From: an uncultured Eubacteriales bacterium
GTDB lineage: Bacteria; Bacillota; Clostridia; Christensenellales; Borkfalkiaceae
Reading direction: 5' to 3'
Length of the DNA: 5,262 nucleotides
Assembly (NCBI GenBank): GCA_902767455.1
Contig: CACXHH010000220.1
Span: 1 to 5,262 of the forward strand
Shown one piece after another: positions 1 to 5,262 of the stretch; position 1 is the first letter of the stretch; each line of letters starts with the position of its first letter. The notes below the pieces were generated by a model. It was not told the DNA's origin. It saw only the letters and a program-made list of their open reading frames with translations, and ran no database searches. The position numbers and the translations under genes are program-made.

Positions 1-1206
1 CCTTCCGACGTCGAAGACAAATTTTATTGCGTTTTGAACGAAAGCGGAAGCGCCGCCGCGACCGAGTGGCTGTACGATTATTCCGTCAAGAGCGACTACG
101 TAAAAAAGAGTAAGCTCGATAAAAACCCGCGTTTCGACGCCGATAACGGGCTCGTTATTACTATAAATAAAGCTAAACCCGAATTCCGTGATCCGAAAAA
201 AGCCGTGAGCGGAAACAGCGTCAAGGGCGGGTACCCGAAATGCAGTATCTGTCACGAAAACGTCGGTTTTGCGGGCAGGAACAAACGCACTCTCCGCACG
301 GTCGACTTAAAGCTTGACGGGCAGAACTGGTTCTGGCAGTTCTCGCCGTACGGGTATTTTTATCAGCACGGAATAGTCGTAAATCACGAACATACTCCCA
401 TGCACGTTGACCGCAATACCTTCACTCGGCTCATCGACTTCGTCGATAAGTTCCCGCACTACTTCATCGGAAGCAACGCCGCGCTCGAGCGTATCGGCGG
501 AAGCGTTCTCGCGCACGACCACTATCAGGGCGGCGGGGAAATACTCCCCATGCACAAGGCTAAAGCCTTCTATACGATGAAGAGCGATAAATACCCCGAC
601 GTGACCGTCGAAATAGTCGACTGGGCGGGTACGGTCATAAGAGTAGTTTCCGAAAACCGCACCCCCGTTGAAGAAATAGCCAACGCCATTAACGAAAAAT
701 GGGTAAACTTCACCGCTCCCGAGCTCGGCATTATCCCCGTTGACGAAAAGGGCGTTCACAACGCCATAAGCCCCACCGTCGTAAAGACAACTCGCGGGTA
801 TGAAATGAGCGTAATCCTTCGCAGCAATATCACGAGCGAAAAATACCCTGACGGCGTATTCCACGCTCACCCCGAATTCCATATCATAAAGAAGGAATCG
901 ATCGGGCTTATCGAAGCGCAGGGCTTGTTTATTCTTCCCGGAAGGTTAGAGAGCGAACTCAAACGTCTTGAAAACGCTATCGTCGAAGGTAAAGATCTCC
1001 CCGAAGATATGGGCGATTTCGCAATGATTTTCGACGAAATCAAAGCTATCGCCGCGAAACACCGTTCGCCCGAAAACGTAAACGCCGCAGTAAAAAAAGA
1101 GCTTGCAAGCGTTTGCTCGCGTATTCTCGAAAATACCGCCGTATTCAAGGACAAGACGACCACCGTAGAGTTTATGCGCGAATTCGGCTTTGAACTTTGT
1201 AAATAA
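1..1206 (+). CDS. galT: UDP-glucose--hexose-1-phosphate uridylyltransferase, class II GalT (5' partial)
   Basis: This enzyme of the Leloir pathway exchanges UMP between UDP-glucose and galactose 1-phosphate in the cytoplasm. The frame is open from base 1, and the residues before the first possible in-frame start (TTG at 34) already read like the family, so the gene begins off the left edge and 34 is not the true start. About 401 residues are visible; class II enzymes are usually near 500, so roughly 100 N-terminal residues are missing. Numbering from the first visible codon, a CSIC pair (Cys81, Cys84) follows YPK and leads into GFAGR, as in class II enzymes. The catalytic HxHxQ motif is HDHYQ (His172, His174, Gln176; bases 514-528) after GGSVLA. 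By analogy with characterised GalT, His174 is the residue that carries UMP. The GGSxLxHDHYQGG context separates it from the E. coli-type class I enzyme, whose motif is HPHxQ. A terminator follows 20 bases after the stop. No frameshift is seen, and the assignment is secure. Confidence 0.95.
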   Translation, partial: PSDVEDKFYCVLNESGSAAATEWLYDYSVKSDYVKKSKLDKNPRFDADNGLVITINKAKPEFRDPKKAVSGNSVKGGYPKCSICHENVGFAGRNKRTLRTVDLKLDGQNWFWQFSPYGYFYQHGIVVNHEHTPMHVDRNTFTRLIDFVDKFPHYFIGSNAALERIGGSVLAHDHYQGGGEILPMHKAKAFYTMKSDKYPDVTVEIVDWAGTVIRVVSENRTPVEEIANAINEKWVNFTAPELGIIPVDEKGVHNAISPTVVKTTRGYEMSVILRSNITSEKYPDGVFHAHPEFHIIKKESIGLIEAQGLFILPGRLESELKRLENAIVEGKDLPEDMGDFAMIFDEIKAIAAKHRSPENVNAAVKKELASVCSRILENTAVFKDKTTTVEFMREFGFELCK

Positions 1207-1225
1207 TTATATAATTCCGAATATT

Positions 1226-1260
1226 AAAAACGGGGCTTCCCACGCGGGGCTCCGTTTTTC
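1226..1260 (+). terminator. Intrinsic terminator of galT
   Basis: A 14-bp stem (1226-1239 with 1246-1259) closes a 6-base loop. The stem is AAAAAC plus a GC-rich part that includes three G-U wobbles, and its 3' arm ends in TTTTT. It begins 20 bases after the galT stop, so it separates galT from the downstream membrane-protein unit. The A-run on the 5' side means it could also act weakly on the minus strand, but no minus-strand gene ends here. Confidence 0.88.
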
Positions 1261-1304
1261 GTGCCTTAGTTATTATTGTAAAAATTGAGAAAAAAGCTTT
1301 TGAA

Positions 1305-1322
1305 TTATCCGTAAACGGATAA
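1305..1322. promoter_or_regulatory. Inverted repeat TTATCCGT-AA-ACGGATAA, possible operator
   Basis: This is a perfect 8-bp inverted repeat with a 2-base centre in an otherwise AT-rich gap, about 60 bases upstream of the promoter at 1381-1409. Its size and symmetry fit a binding site for a dimeric regulator. As RNA it could form only a 7-bp stem with a TAAA loop, and no T-run follows, so it is not a terminator. The regulator is unknown and function is inferred from symmetry alone. Confidence 0.35.
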
Positions 1323-1380
1323 AAACACGTAGCGTTTCGACTGTTTTTTATCAATACATAAATAAATCACGTAATAAAAC

Positions 1381-1409
1381 TTGAAAAATTTTTCATAAAG
1401 TGTTATATT
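1381..1409 (+). promoter_or_regulatory. Sigma-A-type promoter for the membrane protein/cls unit
   Basis: A -35 box TTGAAA (1381-1386) and a -10 box TATATT (1404-1409) are separated by exactly 17 bases; each differs from consensus at one position. Transcription would start near 1415-1417, giving a leader of about 30 bases before the ATG at 1448. The promoter also rules out the in-frame GTG at 1400, which lies inside its spacer. It probably serves both the 1448 gene and cls. Confidence 0.72.
1382..1395. promoter_or_regulatory. 14-bp perfect palindrome over the -35 region
   Basis: TGAAAAATTTTTCA is a perfect palindrome that covers five bases of the -35 box and the first half of the spacer. A repressor bound here would block RNA polymerase. 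In AT-rich promoter DNA such a palindrome can also arise by chance, or reflect an A-tract/T-tract bend, so the operator role is only an inference. Confidence 0.3.
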
Positions 1410-1434
1410 ATAAGGTAGAAAAATCGTCAAAAGT

Positions 1435-1440
1435 AAGGAA
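1435..1440 (+). promoter_or_regulatory. Ribosome binding site AAGGAA that fixes the start at 1448
   Basis: AAGGAA lies 7 bases before the ATG at 1448. The longer reading from GTG 1400 has no such site, and its start falls within the promoter spacer. The start at 1448 is therefore preferred. Confidence 0.7.
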
Positions 1441-1447
1441 TAAACTT

Positions 1448-2122
1448 ATGAAACGAAAGATGAAAATATCTTGTATCATGAACGTCGCCGTGTTTTTGCT
1501 CGTTATCGTTGCGTTCGTGATGGGTTTTTTCAAGATACAGTTTATCACGGATAACGAAGCCAGACCCGGTGTGGACATGTTCAAATTTTTTACCGTGCAA
1601 TCGAATATCCTTGCGGGTATAGCCTGCGCGGTGCTTGCGGTATACGAAATTTTATATTCGCACGGGCGAATAAACGCAATACCTGAATGGGTATATTTGT
1701 TTAAGTACGTTTCCACTATCGGCGTAACGCTTACGATGCTGACCGTCGTATGCTTTCTTGGTTTTATAGCCCCGGGCGGGTACTTCTCGCTGTTTATAAA
1801 CAGCAACCTGTTCTTCCACTTCGTTATTCCTATGATAACGCTTATATCCTTCGTTTTGTTCGAGCATACCGAAGAATTGAAATTTTTTGAAACGACAACG
1901 GGGCTTTTTCACTCGTTTTTTTACGGAATATTCTATATGGTAAACGCGTACTCGCACATGGAAGGCGGAGCAATTCCCGCCGAACACAACTGGTACGGGT
2001 TCGCTTACCCCAACGTTTTGTTCTCGGTGATAATGTGCGTAGTTATGCTCGCGGTGACTTACGGGATAAGCGTAGCGATTTGGGCTTTGAACAGAAAAGT
2101 AAATATTATAAAGGAAGATTGA
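1448..2122 (+). CDS. Six-helix membrane protein, Pr6Pr / AIG1-like
   Basis: This is a 224-residue integral membrane protein with about six hydrophobic helices, near residues 8-28, 46-70, 82-106, 118-139, 150-166 and 190-214, and a positively charged N-terminus (MKRKMK). No signal peptide is seen beyond the first helix. The string FFTVQSN (Thr49, Ser52, Asn53) at the start of helix 2 and N-x-x-x-H-x-x-x-P (Asn120, His124, Pro128) in helix 4 recall bacterial Pr6Pr proteins and, more distantly, the animal AIG1/ADTRP family. In AIG1/ADTRP an intramembrane Thr and His are required to hydrolyse fatty-acid esters of hydroxy fatty acids. The family link is my recognition from these patterns, without a database search, and the activity is unproven in bacteria. 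The ATG at 1448 is chosen for its ribosome site and its position downstream of the promoter. A cardiolipin synthase follows after 68 bases, which hints at a membrane-lipid role. It could instead be an unrelated small membrane protein. Confidence 0.85.
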   Translation: MKRKMKISCIMNVAVFLLVIVAFVMGFFKIQFITDNEARPGVDMFKFFTVQSNILAGIACAVLAVYEILYSHGRINAIPEWVYLFKYVSTIGVTLTMLTVVCFLGFIAPGGYFSLFINSNLFFHFVIPMITLISFVLFEHTEELKFFETTTGLFHSFFYGIFYMVNAYSHMEGGAIPAEHNWYGFAYPNVLFSVIMCVVMLAVTYGISVAIWALNRKVNIIKED

Positions 2123-2138
2123 TCGTTCGCACAAGATA

Positions 2139-2165
2139 AAGCTCCGTCTTATAGCGGCGGAACTT
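2139..2165 (+). other. Imperfect hairpin between the membrane gene and cls
   Basis: A 10-bp arm (2139-2148) pairs with 2156-2165 around a 7-base loop, with one C/A mismatch and one G-U pair. No T-run follows, so it is not a normal terminator. The 3' arm contains GGCGGA, the most purine-rich stretch ahead of cls, so the hairpin could mask translation signals or serve as an RNA processing or stability site. Its role is inferred from pairing only. Confidence 0.35.
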
Positions 2166-2190
2166 AAAACGACTGAAAACGGTGCTATCA

Positions 2191-3750
2191 ATGGCTGAAA
2201 AGAAACAACTTACGCAACGCGAATTAAACGACGAAGGAAAATCACGTTTTATTCCCGTTCGCTTCATCATCAACATAATACTTATTCTTCTCGAAACGTT
2301 GCTCGCTATAACGGCGATCTCGATTATAAATTTTTATTTCAACTGGGTATATATCTTCGTTATATTGATCCAGCTTACCGTGGCGATAAGGATAATAGGC
2401 TCGGAGGACAGCCCCGAATACAAAGTTCCGTGGTTGTTTTTCGTGATGCTTTTGCCCATAGGCGGCTTTATGCTCTACTTTATGTTTTATTCGAGAAAGC
2501 TGTCAAAATCGCAGACGAAGAAACTCAAACGTTTCAGCAGGGAAAAGGTAAAAAAGGACGACACCGTCGAATTGAGCGGACTTGAAAGCTGCGATCCCGC
2601 CGCGTTTTCGCAGGCAAACCTTATAAAAAAACTTGCCGAGTGTCACGTTTACGGCGACACCGAGATAACTTATTTCAACGACGGGCTCGAAGTTTTCCAC
2701 GAGATGATACGCCAGCTCGAAAAAGCCGAAAAGTTTATCTTTATGGAATATTTCATAATCGAGAAAGGCAGGTTTTGGGGCGGCGTGCTCGAAGTTCTTT
2801 CACGCAAGGTCAAGGCGGGCGTGGAAGTAAGAGTCGTTTACGACGACATCGGCTGTATGACGAAGCTCCCCGGCGACTATTATATGCGCATGCGAGAGCT
2901 TGGGATAAAGTGCGTGCCTTTCTTTAAAATAAAGGGGCAGGCGAACAACGAATTCAACAACAGAAACCACCGCAAAATTACGGTTATCGACGGCAAAGTC
3001 GCGTTCACGGGCGGGATCAATCTCGCCGACGAATATATCAATCAGACCGTCCGCTTCGGGCACTGGAAGGACGTTGGCATAATGTTGCGCGGCAACGCGG
3101 TCAACGAACTTACGCGTCTGTTTTTGATAGATTACACGATGAACGTCAAGACGACGGAAAACTTCTCGGATTATTACGCGGAAAACGAAAAATATTCGGA
3201 CGGCTGGTGCGTTCCCTTCGGCGACGGCCCGCGCCCCGTCTACGAAAGGCATATCGCCGAAACGGCTATTTTAAATCTTCTCGGACAAGCCAAAAACTAC
3301 GTTTATATAACTACGCCTTATCTTATCATCGACAACAATCTCGTTCAGGCGCTCGAAAACGCCGCTTTAAGGGGAGTTGACGTAAGGATTATTACTCCGC
3401 ATATCCCCGATAAACAGATGGTTTTTGCCATAACGAGAAGCTTTTATTCGCGCCTTCTTGACGCGGGCGTGAAGATATTCGAGTACGAGCCGGGCTTTAT
3501 CCACGCAAAGAACTACCTTGCCGACGGCGATACGGCTATCGTCGGTACGATAAATCTCGACTACCGCTCGCTCGTCCACCACTTTGAAAACGGGGTGTGG
3601 ATGTATCGATCCAAAGCTATCGAAGATATCGAAAAGGACTTTATCGAAACGCAGAATAAGTCGATAGCGGTGGATAAAAAACTTATCCGTCAATCGATGG
3701 GCGAACGCTTCAAAACGGCGCTCTTCAAGGTGTTTACGCCGCTTCTTTAA
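2191..3750 (+). CDS. cls: Cardiolipin synthase (phospholipase D superfamily)
   Basis: This membrane enzyme makes cardiolipin by joining two phosphatidylglycerol molecules with release of glycerol. The 519-residue length is typical. The N-terminus has hydrophobic segments near residues 23-46, 50-68 and 80-99, the last two forming the PLDc_N region. Two phospholipase D domains follow. The first HKD motif is HRKITVID (His260, Lys262, Asp267; bases 2968-2991) followed by GGINLADEY, and the second is HAKNYLAD (His438, Lys440, Asp445; bases 3502-3525) followed by GTINLDYRS. Both are complete, so the enzyme should be active. I start at ATG 2191. An in-frame GTG at 2182 would add three residues, and neither start has a good Shine-Dalgarno site; only a weak ACGGTG lies 6 bases before the ATG. 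The gene probably shares the promoter at 1381 with the membrane protein upstream, since no convincing promoter is seen in the 68-base gap. Transcription ends at the hairpin from 3767. Confidence 0.95.
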   Translation: MAEKKQLTQRELNDEGKSRFIPVRFIINIILILLETLLAITAISIINFYFNWVYIFVILIQLTVAIRIIGSEDSPEYKVPWLFFVMLLPIGGFMLYFMFYSRKLSKSQTKKLKRFSREKVKKDDTVELSGLESCDPAAFSQANLIKKLAECHVYGDTEITYFNDGLEVFHEMIRQLEKAEKFIFMEYFIIEKGRFWGGVLEVLSRKVKAGVEVRVVYDDIGCMTKLPGDYYMRMRELGIKCVPFFKIKGQANNEFNNRNHRKITVIDGKVAFTGGINLADEYINQTVRFGHWKDVGIMLRGNAVNELTRLFLIDYTMNVKTTENFSDYYAENEKYSDGWCVPFGDGPRPVYERHIAETAILNLLGQAKNYVYITTPYLIIDNNLVQALENAALRGVDVRIITPHIPDKQMVFAITRSFYSRLLDAGVKIFEYEPGFIHAKNYLADGDTAIVGTINLDYRSLVHHFENGVWMYRSKAIEDIEKDFIETQNKSIAVDKKLIRQSMGERFKTALFKVFTPLL

Positions 3751-3766
3751 AAAACATAAACAAAAT

Positions 3767-3803
3767 AAAAAGTCAGGCTATAAGTTGATTAACCTGACTT
3801 TTT
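3767..3803. terminator. Bidirectional terminator between convergent genes
   Basis: A perfect 11-bp stem, AAAAAGTCAGG (3767-3777) with CCTGACTTTTT (3793-3803), encloses a 15-base loop. Runs of T follow the GC part in both directions, so it should end rightward transcription of cls (stop at 3750) and leftward transcription of the DUF3267-like gene (stop at 3807). Confidence 0.88.
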
Positions 3804-3806
3804 TAA

Positions 3807-4391
3807 TTATTCTTTTATAAAAAACGTTTGCTTAGGACCCGTGTCGTTGACTAAAAGTTCGGGGTGTTTCGAATACTTGAAAAGCATTATCGCGGCGCCG
3901 TAAAGATCTCCCGAACAACCGCCGATATGTATTCCTGTGAAGGCGGCGAGCAAAACGAATATTCTTGCGTCGGTAACGATAAACAGGAAGGGGAAAGCGG
4001 CGAGCAAGAATACTACGAAGGGCGCGAGTATCGTGACGAGCATGGGCGCCTTTTTGACGTAAACGTCGGGAACGCCGCAAAACGCTGCCGACCATGTGAT
4101 GCCGAAAGTTAGTTTTCTGCGCGTGAATATCTTATAGAATAAACCGTGCACGAGTTCGTGCAAAACGGTGTACGCAAGCACGGCGACGATAAACGCGATA
4201 AGAAAGATAAGACTCTCAAACCCCAAGGATACAGACTTTAAATCGACGCCTTTGAGTATCACGGCTACGACTGTGAAAACTATGAACACGGCGATAGCCG
4301 CCACGTTCATAATAACGCCTGTCTTTTGCGATTTGGCGTCGATAACGAAATTTTCGGTATAGCCTTCGGGTAAAGTATCAAAAAAATTCAT
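3807..4391 (-). CDS. Putative membrane zincin, DUF3267-like
   Basis: This 194-residue membrane protein carries a metalloprotease signature. Hydrophobic segments lie near residues 26-46, 58-77, 117-139 and 144-160. The second runs straight into HELVH (His78, Glu79, His82; bases 4146-4160), the HEXXH zinc-binding motif in a YTVLHELVHG context usual for the DUF3267 'putative zincin' family. A later HIGGCSGDLYGA segment holds Asp162, which by analogy with site-2-type intramembrane proteases could supply a third zinc ligand. The C-terminal NDTGPKQTFFI also fits the family. Substrates are unknown, and proteolysis is inferred from the motif. The gene follows the DapB-like gene by 39 bases on the same strand and may be co-transcribed with it. 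The ATG at 4391 is the only sensible start but has no recognisable Shine-Dalgarno site, so translation may be weak or coupled. Family confidence is high and function confidence is low. Confidence 0.88.
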   Translation of the reverse strand: MNFFDTLPEGYTENFVIDAKSQKTGVIMNVAAIAVFIVFTVVAVILKGVDLKSVSLGFESLIFLIAFIVAVLAYTVLHELVHGLFYKIFTRRKLTFGITWSAAFCGVPDVYVKKAPMLVTILAPFVVFLLAAFPFLFIVTDARIFVLLAAFTGIHIGGCSGDLYGAAIMLFKYSKHPELLVNDTGPKQTFFIKE

Positions 4392-4407
4392 AATATCAGG
4401 CGATACG

Positions 4408-4426
4408 CCGCTTATCGTTAAAGCGG
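4408..4426 (-). other. Small hairpin in the dapB/DUF3267 gap
   Basis: A perfect 6-bp stem CCGCTT / AAGCGG encloses a 7-base loop between the DapB-like stop (4431) and the next start (4391). No T-run follows on the minus strand, so it should not stop transcription. It may protect or separate the two coding regions in a shared messenger, or be a chance pairing. Confidence 0.3.
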
Positions 4427-4430
4427 AGCG

Positions 4431-5189
4431 TCAATCTCCGTAGTAATCGTGCAAAGTGTAGTAGCCGGCGGGCTTGTCGATCATGAAGTTGATGATCTCC
4501 ATAGCGCCTTCCGAGTAAACGGCTCTGTCAAGAGTTTCGTGTTTGATGGTGAGAACTTCTCTCTCGCCTATAAACATTATTTCGTGGTCGCCGACGACTT
4601 TTCCGCCGCGTACGCAGTGTATGCAGATCTCGTCACCTTTTCTTCTCGAAAATCTGCCGACGACTATCTTTCTCGTTCCGCCGAGCGCTTCGTTGATGTG
4701 TTCGGCAAGGTTGAGCGTGGTTTCGCCGGGGGTGTTTATCTTGTCGCTGTCGTACTTTTCGATTATTTCGATATCGTAAGTGCCGAGCGCTTTTGCTGCC
4801 GCGAACGAAAGCTTCAGAAGAAGGTTCATGCCTATCGAAAGATAGTTTGACATAAATACGGGGTGTTCTTTGCCGAAAAGGCGAACGGCGTCTTTTTGTT
4901 TTCTCGTAAGCCCGGCAGTGCCTTCAATAAGTTTGCAACCGTTTTCTTTTACGAAGTTCAGAACGTCGTCAAACGCTTCGGGCGCGGAAAAATCGACTAC
5001 GATGTCGACCACTTCCTTGACTTCGTCAAAGCTCTTGTAAACGGGAACGTCGCAGTTGCCGCCGAACGAATTTGATTCGTCCACGCCGCAAACTACGTAC
5101 ATATCGTCGCGTTTTCTCGCGAGATTGTAGATCATCATACCCGTTTGGGTAAAGATACCGCAAATAAGGATGTTAGTTATTTTATTCAT
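4431..5189 (-). CDS. dapB: DapB-family 4-hydroxy-tetrahydrodipicolinate reductase, divergent active site
   Basis: The 252-residue protein is collinear with DapB, the NAD(P)H-dependent reductase that makes tetrahydrodipicolinate for diaminopimelate and lysine. It has an N-terminal Rossmann region (ILICGIFTQTG, residues 7-17, then VCGVDE, 33-38), VVDFSAPEA (64-72), EGTAGLT (89-95), SIGMNLLLKL (118-127), YDIEIIEK (138-145) and the C-terminal GDHEIMFIGERE...AYY-type ending. Length is near the usual 240-270. The active site departs from the family. Where DapB has HHxxKxDAPSGT, this protein has YDSDKINTPGET (146-157; bases 4719-4754), so both histidines are lost and the lysine (Lys150) is kept. The glycine loop has Thr14 in place of its middle glycine, and the usual PN before S-x-G-x-N is changed to NY. 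ATG 5189 is preceded by GAGGT at a 6-base spacing. The gene overlaps an upstream frame by ATGA. It may be the lineage's working DapB, or a paralogue with another substrate. Confidence 0.85.
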   Translation of the reverse strand: MNKITNILICGIFTQTGMMIYNLARKRDDMYVVCGVDESNSFGGNCDVPVYKSFDEVKEVVDIVVDFSAPEAFDDVLNFVKENGCKLIEGTAGLTRKQKDAVRLFGKEHPVFMSNYLSIGMNLLLKLSFAAAKALGTYDIEIIEKYDSDKINTPGETTLNLAEHINEALGGTRKIVVGRFSRRKGDEICIHCVRGGKVVGDHEIMFIGEREVLTIKHETLDRAVYSEGAMEIINFMIDKPAGYYTLHDYYGD

Positions 5190-5262
5190 ACGTTGACCTC
5201 GTCGTTTTTTTGAAATGGTTTATCCTCAAAGCCGCTTTCCTGCGGCGAGTTTTTCAAGTATA
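5186..5262 (-). CDS. C-terminal tail of an unidentified upstream gene (partial)
   Basis: On the minus strand an open frame enters from the right edge (first full codon at 5260) and gives 24 residues ending in KPFQKNDEVNV, with TGA at 5188-5186 overlapping the ATG of the DapB-like gene as ATGA. The overlap, the Shine-Dalgarno site within the frame, and codons such as GAC, GAG, GTC and AAC that match the neighbours suggest a real gene end. A second frame, ending in LEKLAAGKRL with TGA at 5227-5229, is an alternative gene end and cannot be excluded. The fragment is too short to identify. A dapA or asd would be a natural neighbour, but nothing visible proves it. Confidence 0.4.
   Translation of the reverse strand, partial: YLKNSPQESGFEDKPFQKNDEVNV
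5196..5200 (-). promoter_or_regulatory. Ribosome binding site GAGGT of the DapB-like gene
   Basis: On the minus strand GAGGT lies 6 bases before the ATG at 5189, which supports that start. It falls inside the last codons of the open frame upstream, as expected for translationally coupled genes. Confidence 0.7.

Noticed and set aside
34..36. TTG as the galT start
   Set aside because: The frame is open to base 1 with family-like residues, and the protein would be about 100 residues too short. The gene is cut by the window edge.
1172..1354. 60-residue minus-strand open frame
   Set aside because: It runs across the galT terminator and into the galT coding end, has low-complexity composition, and has no ribosome site or recognisable product.
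1400..1447. N-terminal extension of the membrane protein from GTG 1400
   Set aside because: The GTG lies in the spacer of a good promoter and has no ribosome site, while ATG 1448 has AAGGAA 7 bases upstream.
2119..2155. Promoter TTGATC...TATAGC in the gap before cls
   Set aside because: The spacing is about 25 bases, too long for a sigma-A promoter, and the -10 match is poor.
2800..3252. Long minus-strand open frame inside cls (and similar antisense frames inside galT and dapB)
   Set aside because: These are shadows of the codon pattern of the real genes; they have no ribosome sites or protein-family features and overlap strongly conserved coding sequence.
4146..4163. Inverted repeat GCACGA-GT-TCGTGC
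   Set aside because: It is produced by the codons for the HELVH motif inside a coding region, and nothing suggests a separate function.
5226..5250. GCCGC-GCGGC hairpin near the right edge as a terminator
   Set aside because: The stem is only 5 bp. On the plus strand the T-run is separated by GAG, and on the minus strand only TTT follows before G, so it is too weak to call.

Overview
The window looks like a chromosomal segment of a Bacillota bacterium, most likely an uncultured gut-type clostridial lineage. The reasons are the class II GalT, the PLDc_N-type clostridial cardiolipin synthase with its IHAK...GTINLDYRS signature, purine-rich Shine-Dalgarno sites before two genes, intrinsic terminators of the AAAAAC-GC-GTTTTT type, and a mixed moderate-GC codon usage that is even across all genes. 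I cannot name the genus. There is no mobile element, CRISPR array, tRNA or rRNA, and no clear sign of recent transfer.

Layout. (1) Positions 1-1206 (+): the C-terminal ~400 residues of a class II galactose-1-phosphate uridylyltransferase whose start lies off the left edge, closed by a strong terminator at 1226-1260. (2) Positions 1261-1447: an AT-rich regulatory gap with an 8-bp inverted repeat, a good sigma-A-type promoter (TTGAAA-17-TATATT) and a 14-bp perfect palindrome over its -35 region. (3) Positions 1448-3750 (+): a two-gene unit with a six-helix membrane protein (Pr6Pr / AIG1-like features, Thr49 and His124) followed after 68 nt by a cardiolipin synthase with two intact HKD motifs. 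(4) Positions 3767-3803: a bidirectional terminator between convergent units. (5) Positions 3807-5262 (-): a leftward unit reading, from its upstream end, the tail of an unidentified gene, a DapB-family reductase overlapping it by ATGA, and a small membrane HEXXH protein (DUF3267-like).

How the genes may work together. The middle unit may be a membrane-lipid module: Cls makes cardiolipin, and the upstream protein belongs to a fold whose animal members hydrolyse fatty-acid esters. The leftward unit pairs a lysine/diaminopimelate-pathway-type reductase with a putative intramembrane zincin, and no functional link between the two is evident. GalT is a separate sugar-metabolism unit.

The most unusual item is the DapB homologue. 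Its overall fold signature is clear, but the two active-site histidines, the DAPSGT substrate loop and the middle glycine of the nucleotide-binding loop are all replaced, so its substrate should not be assumed.
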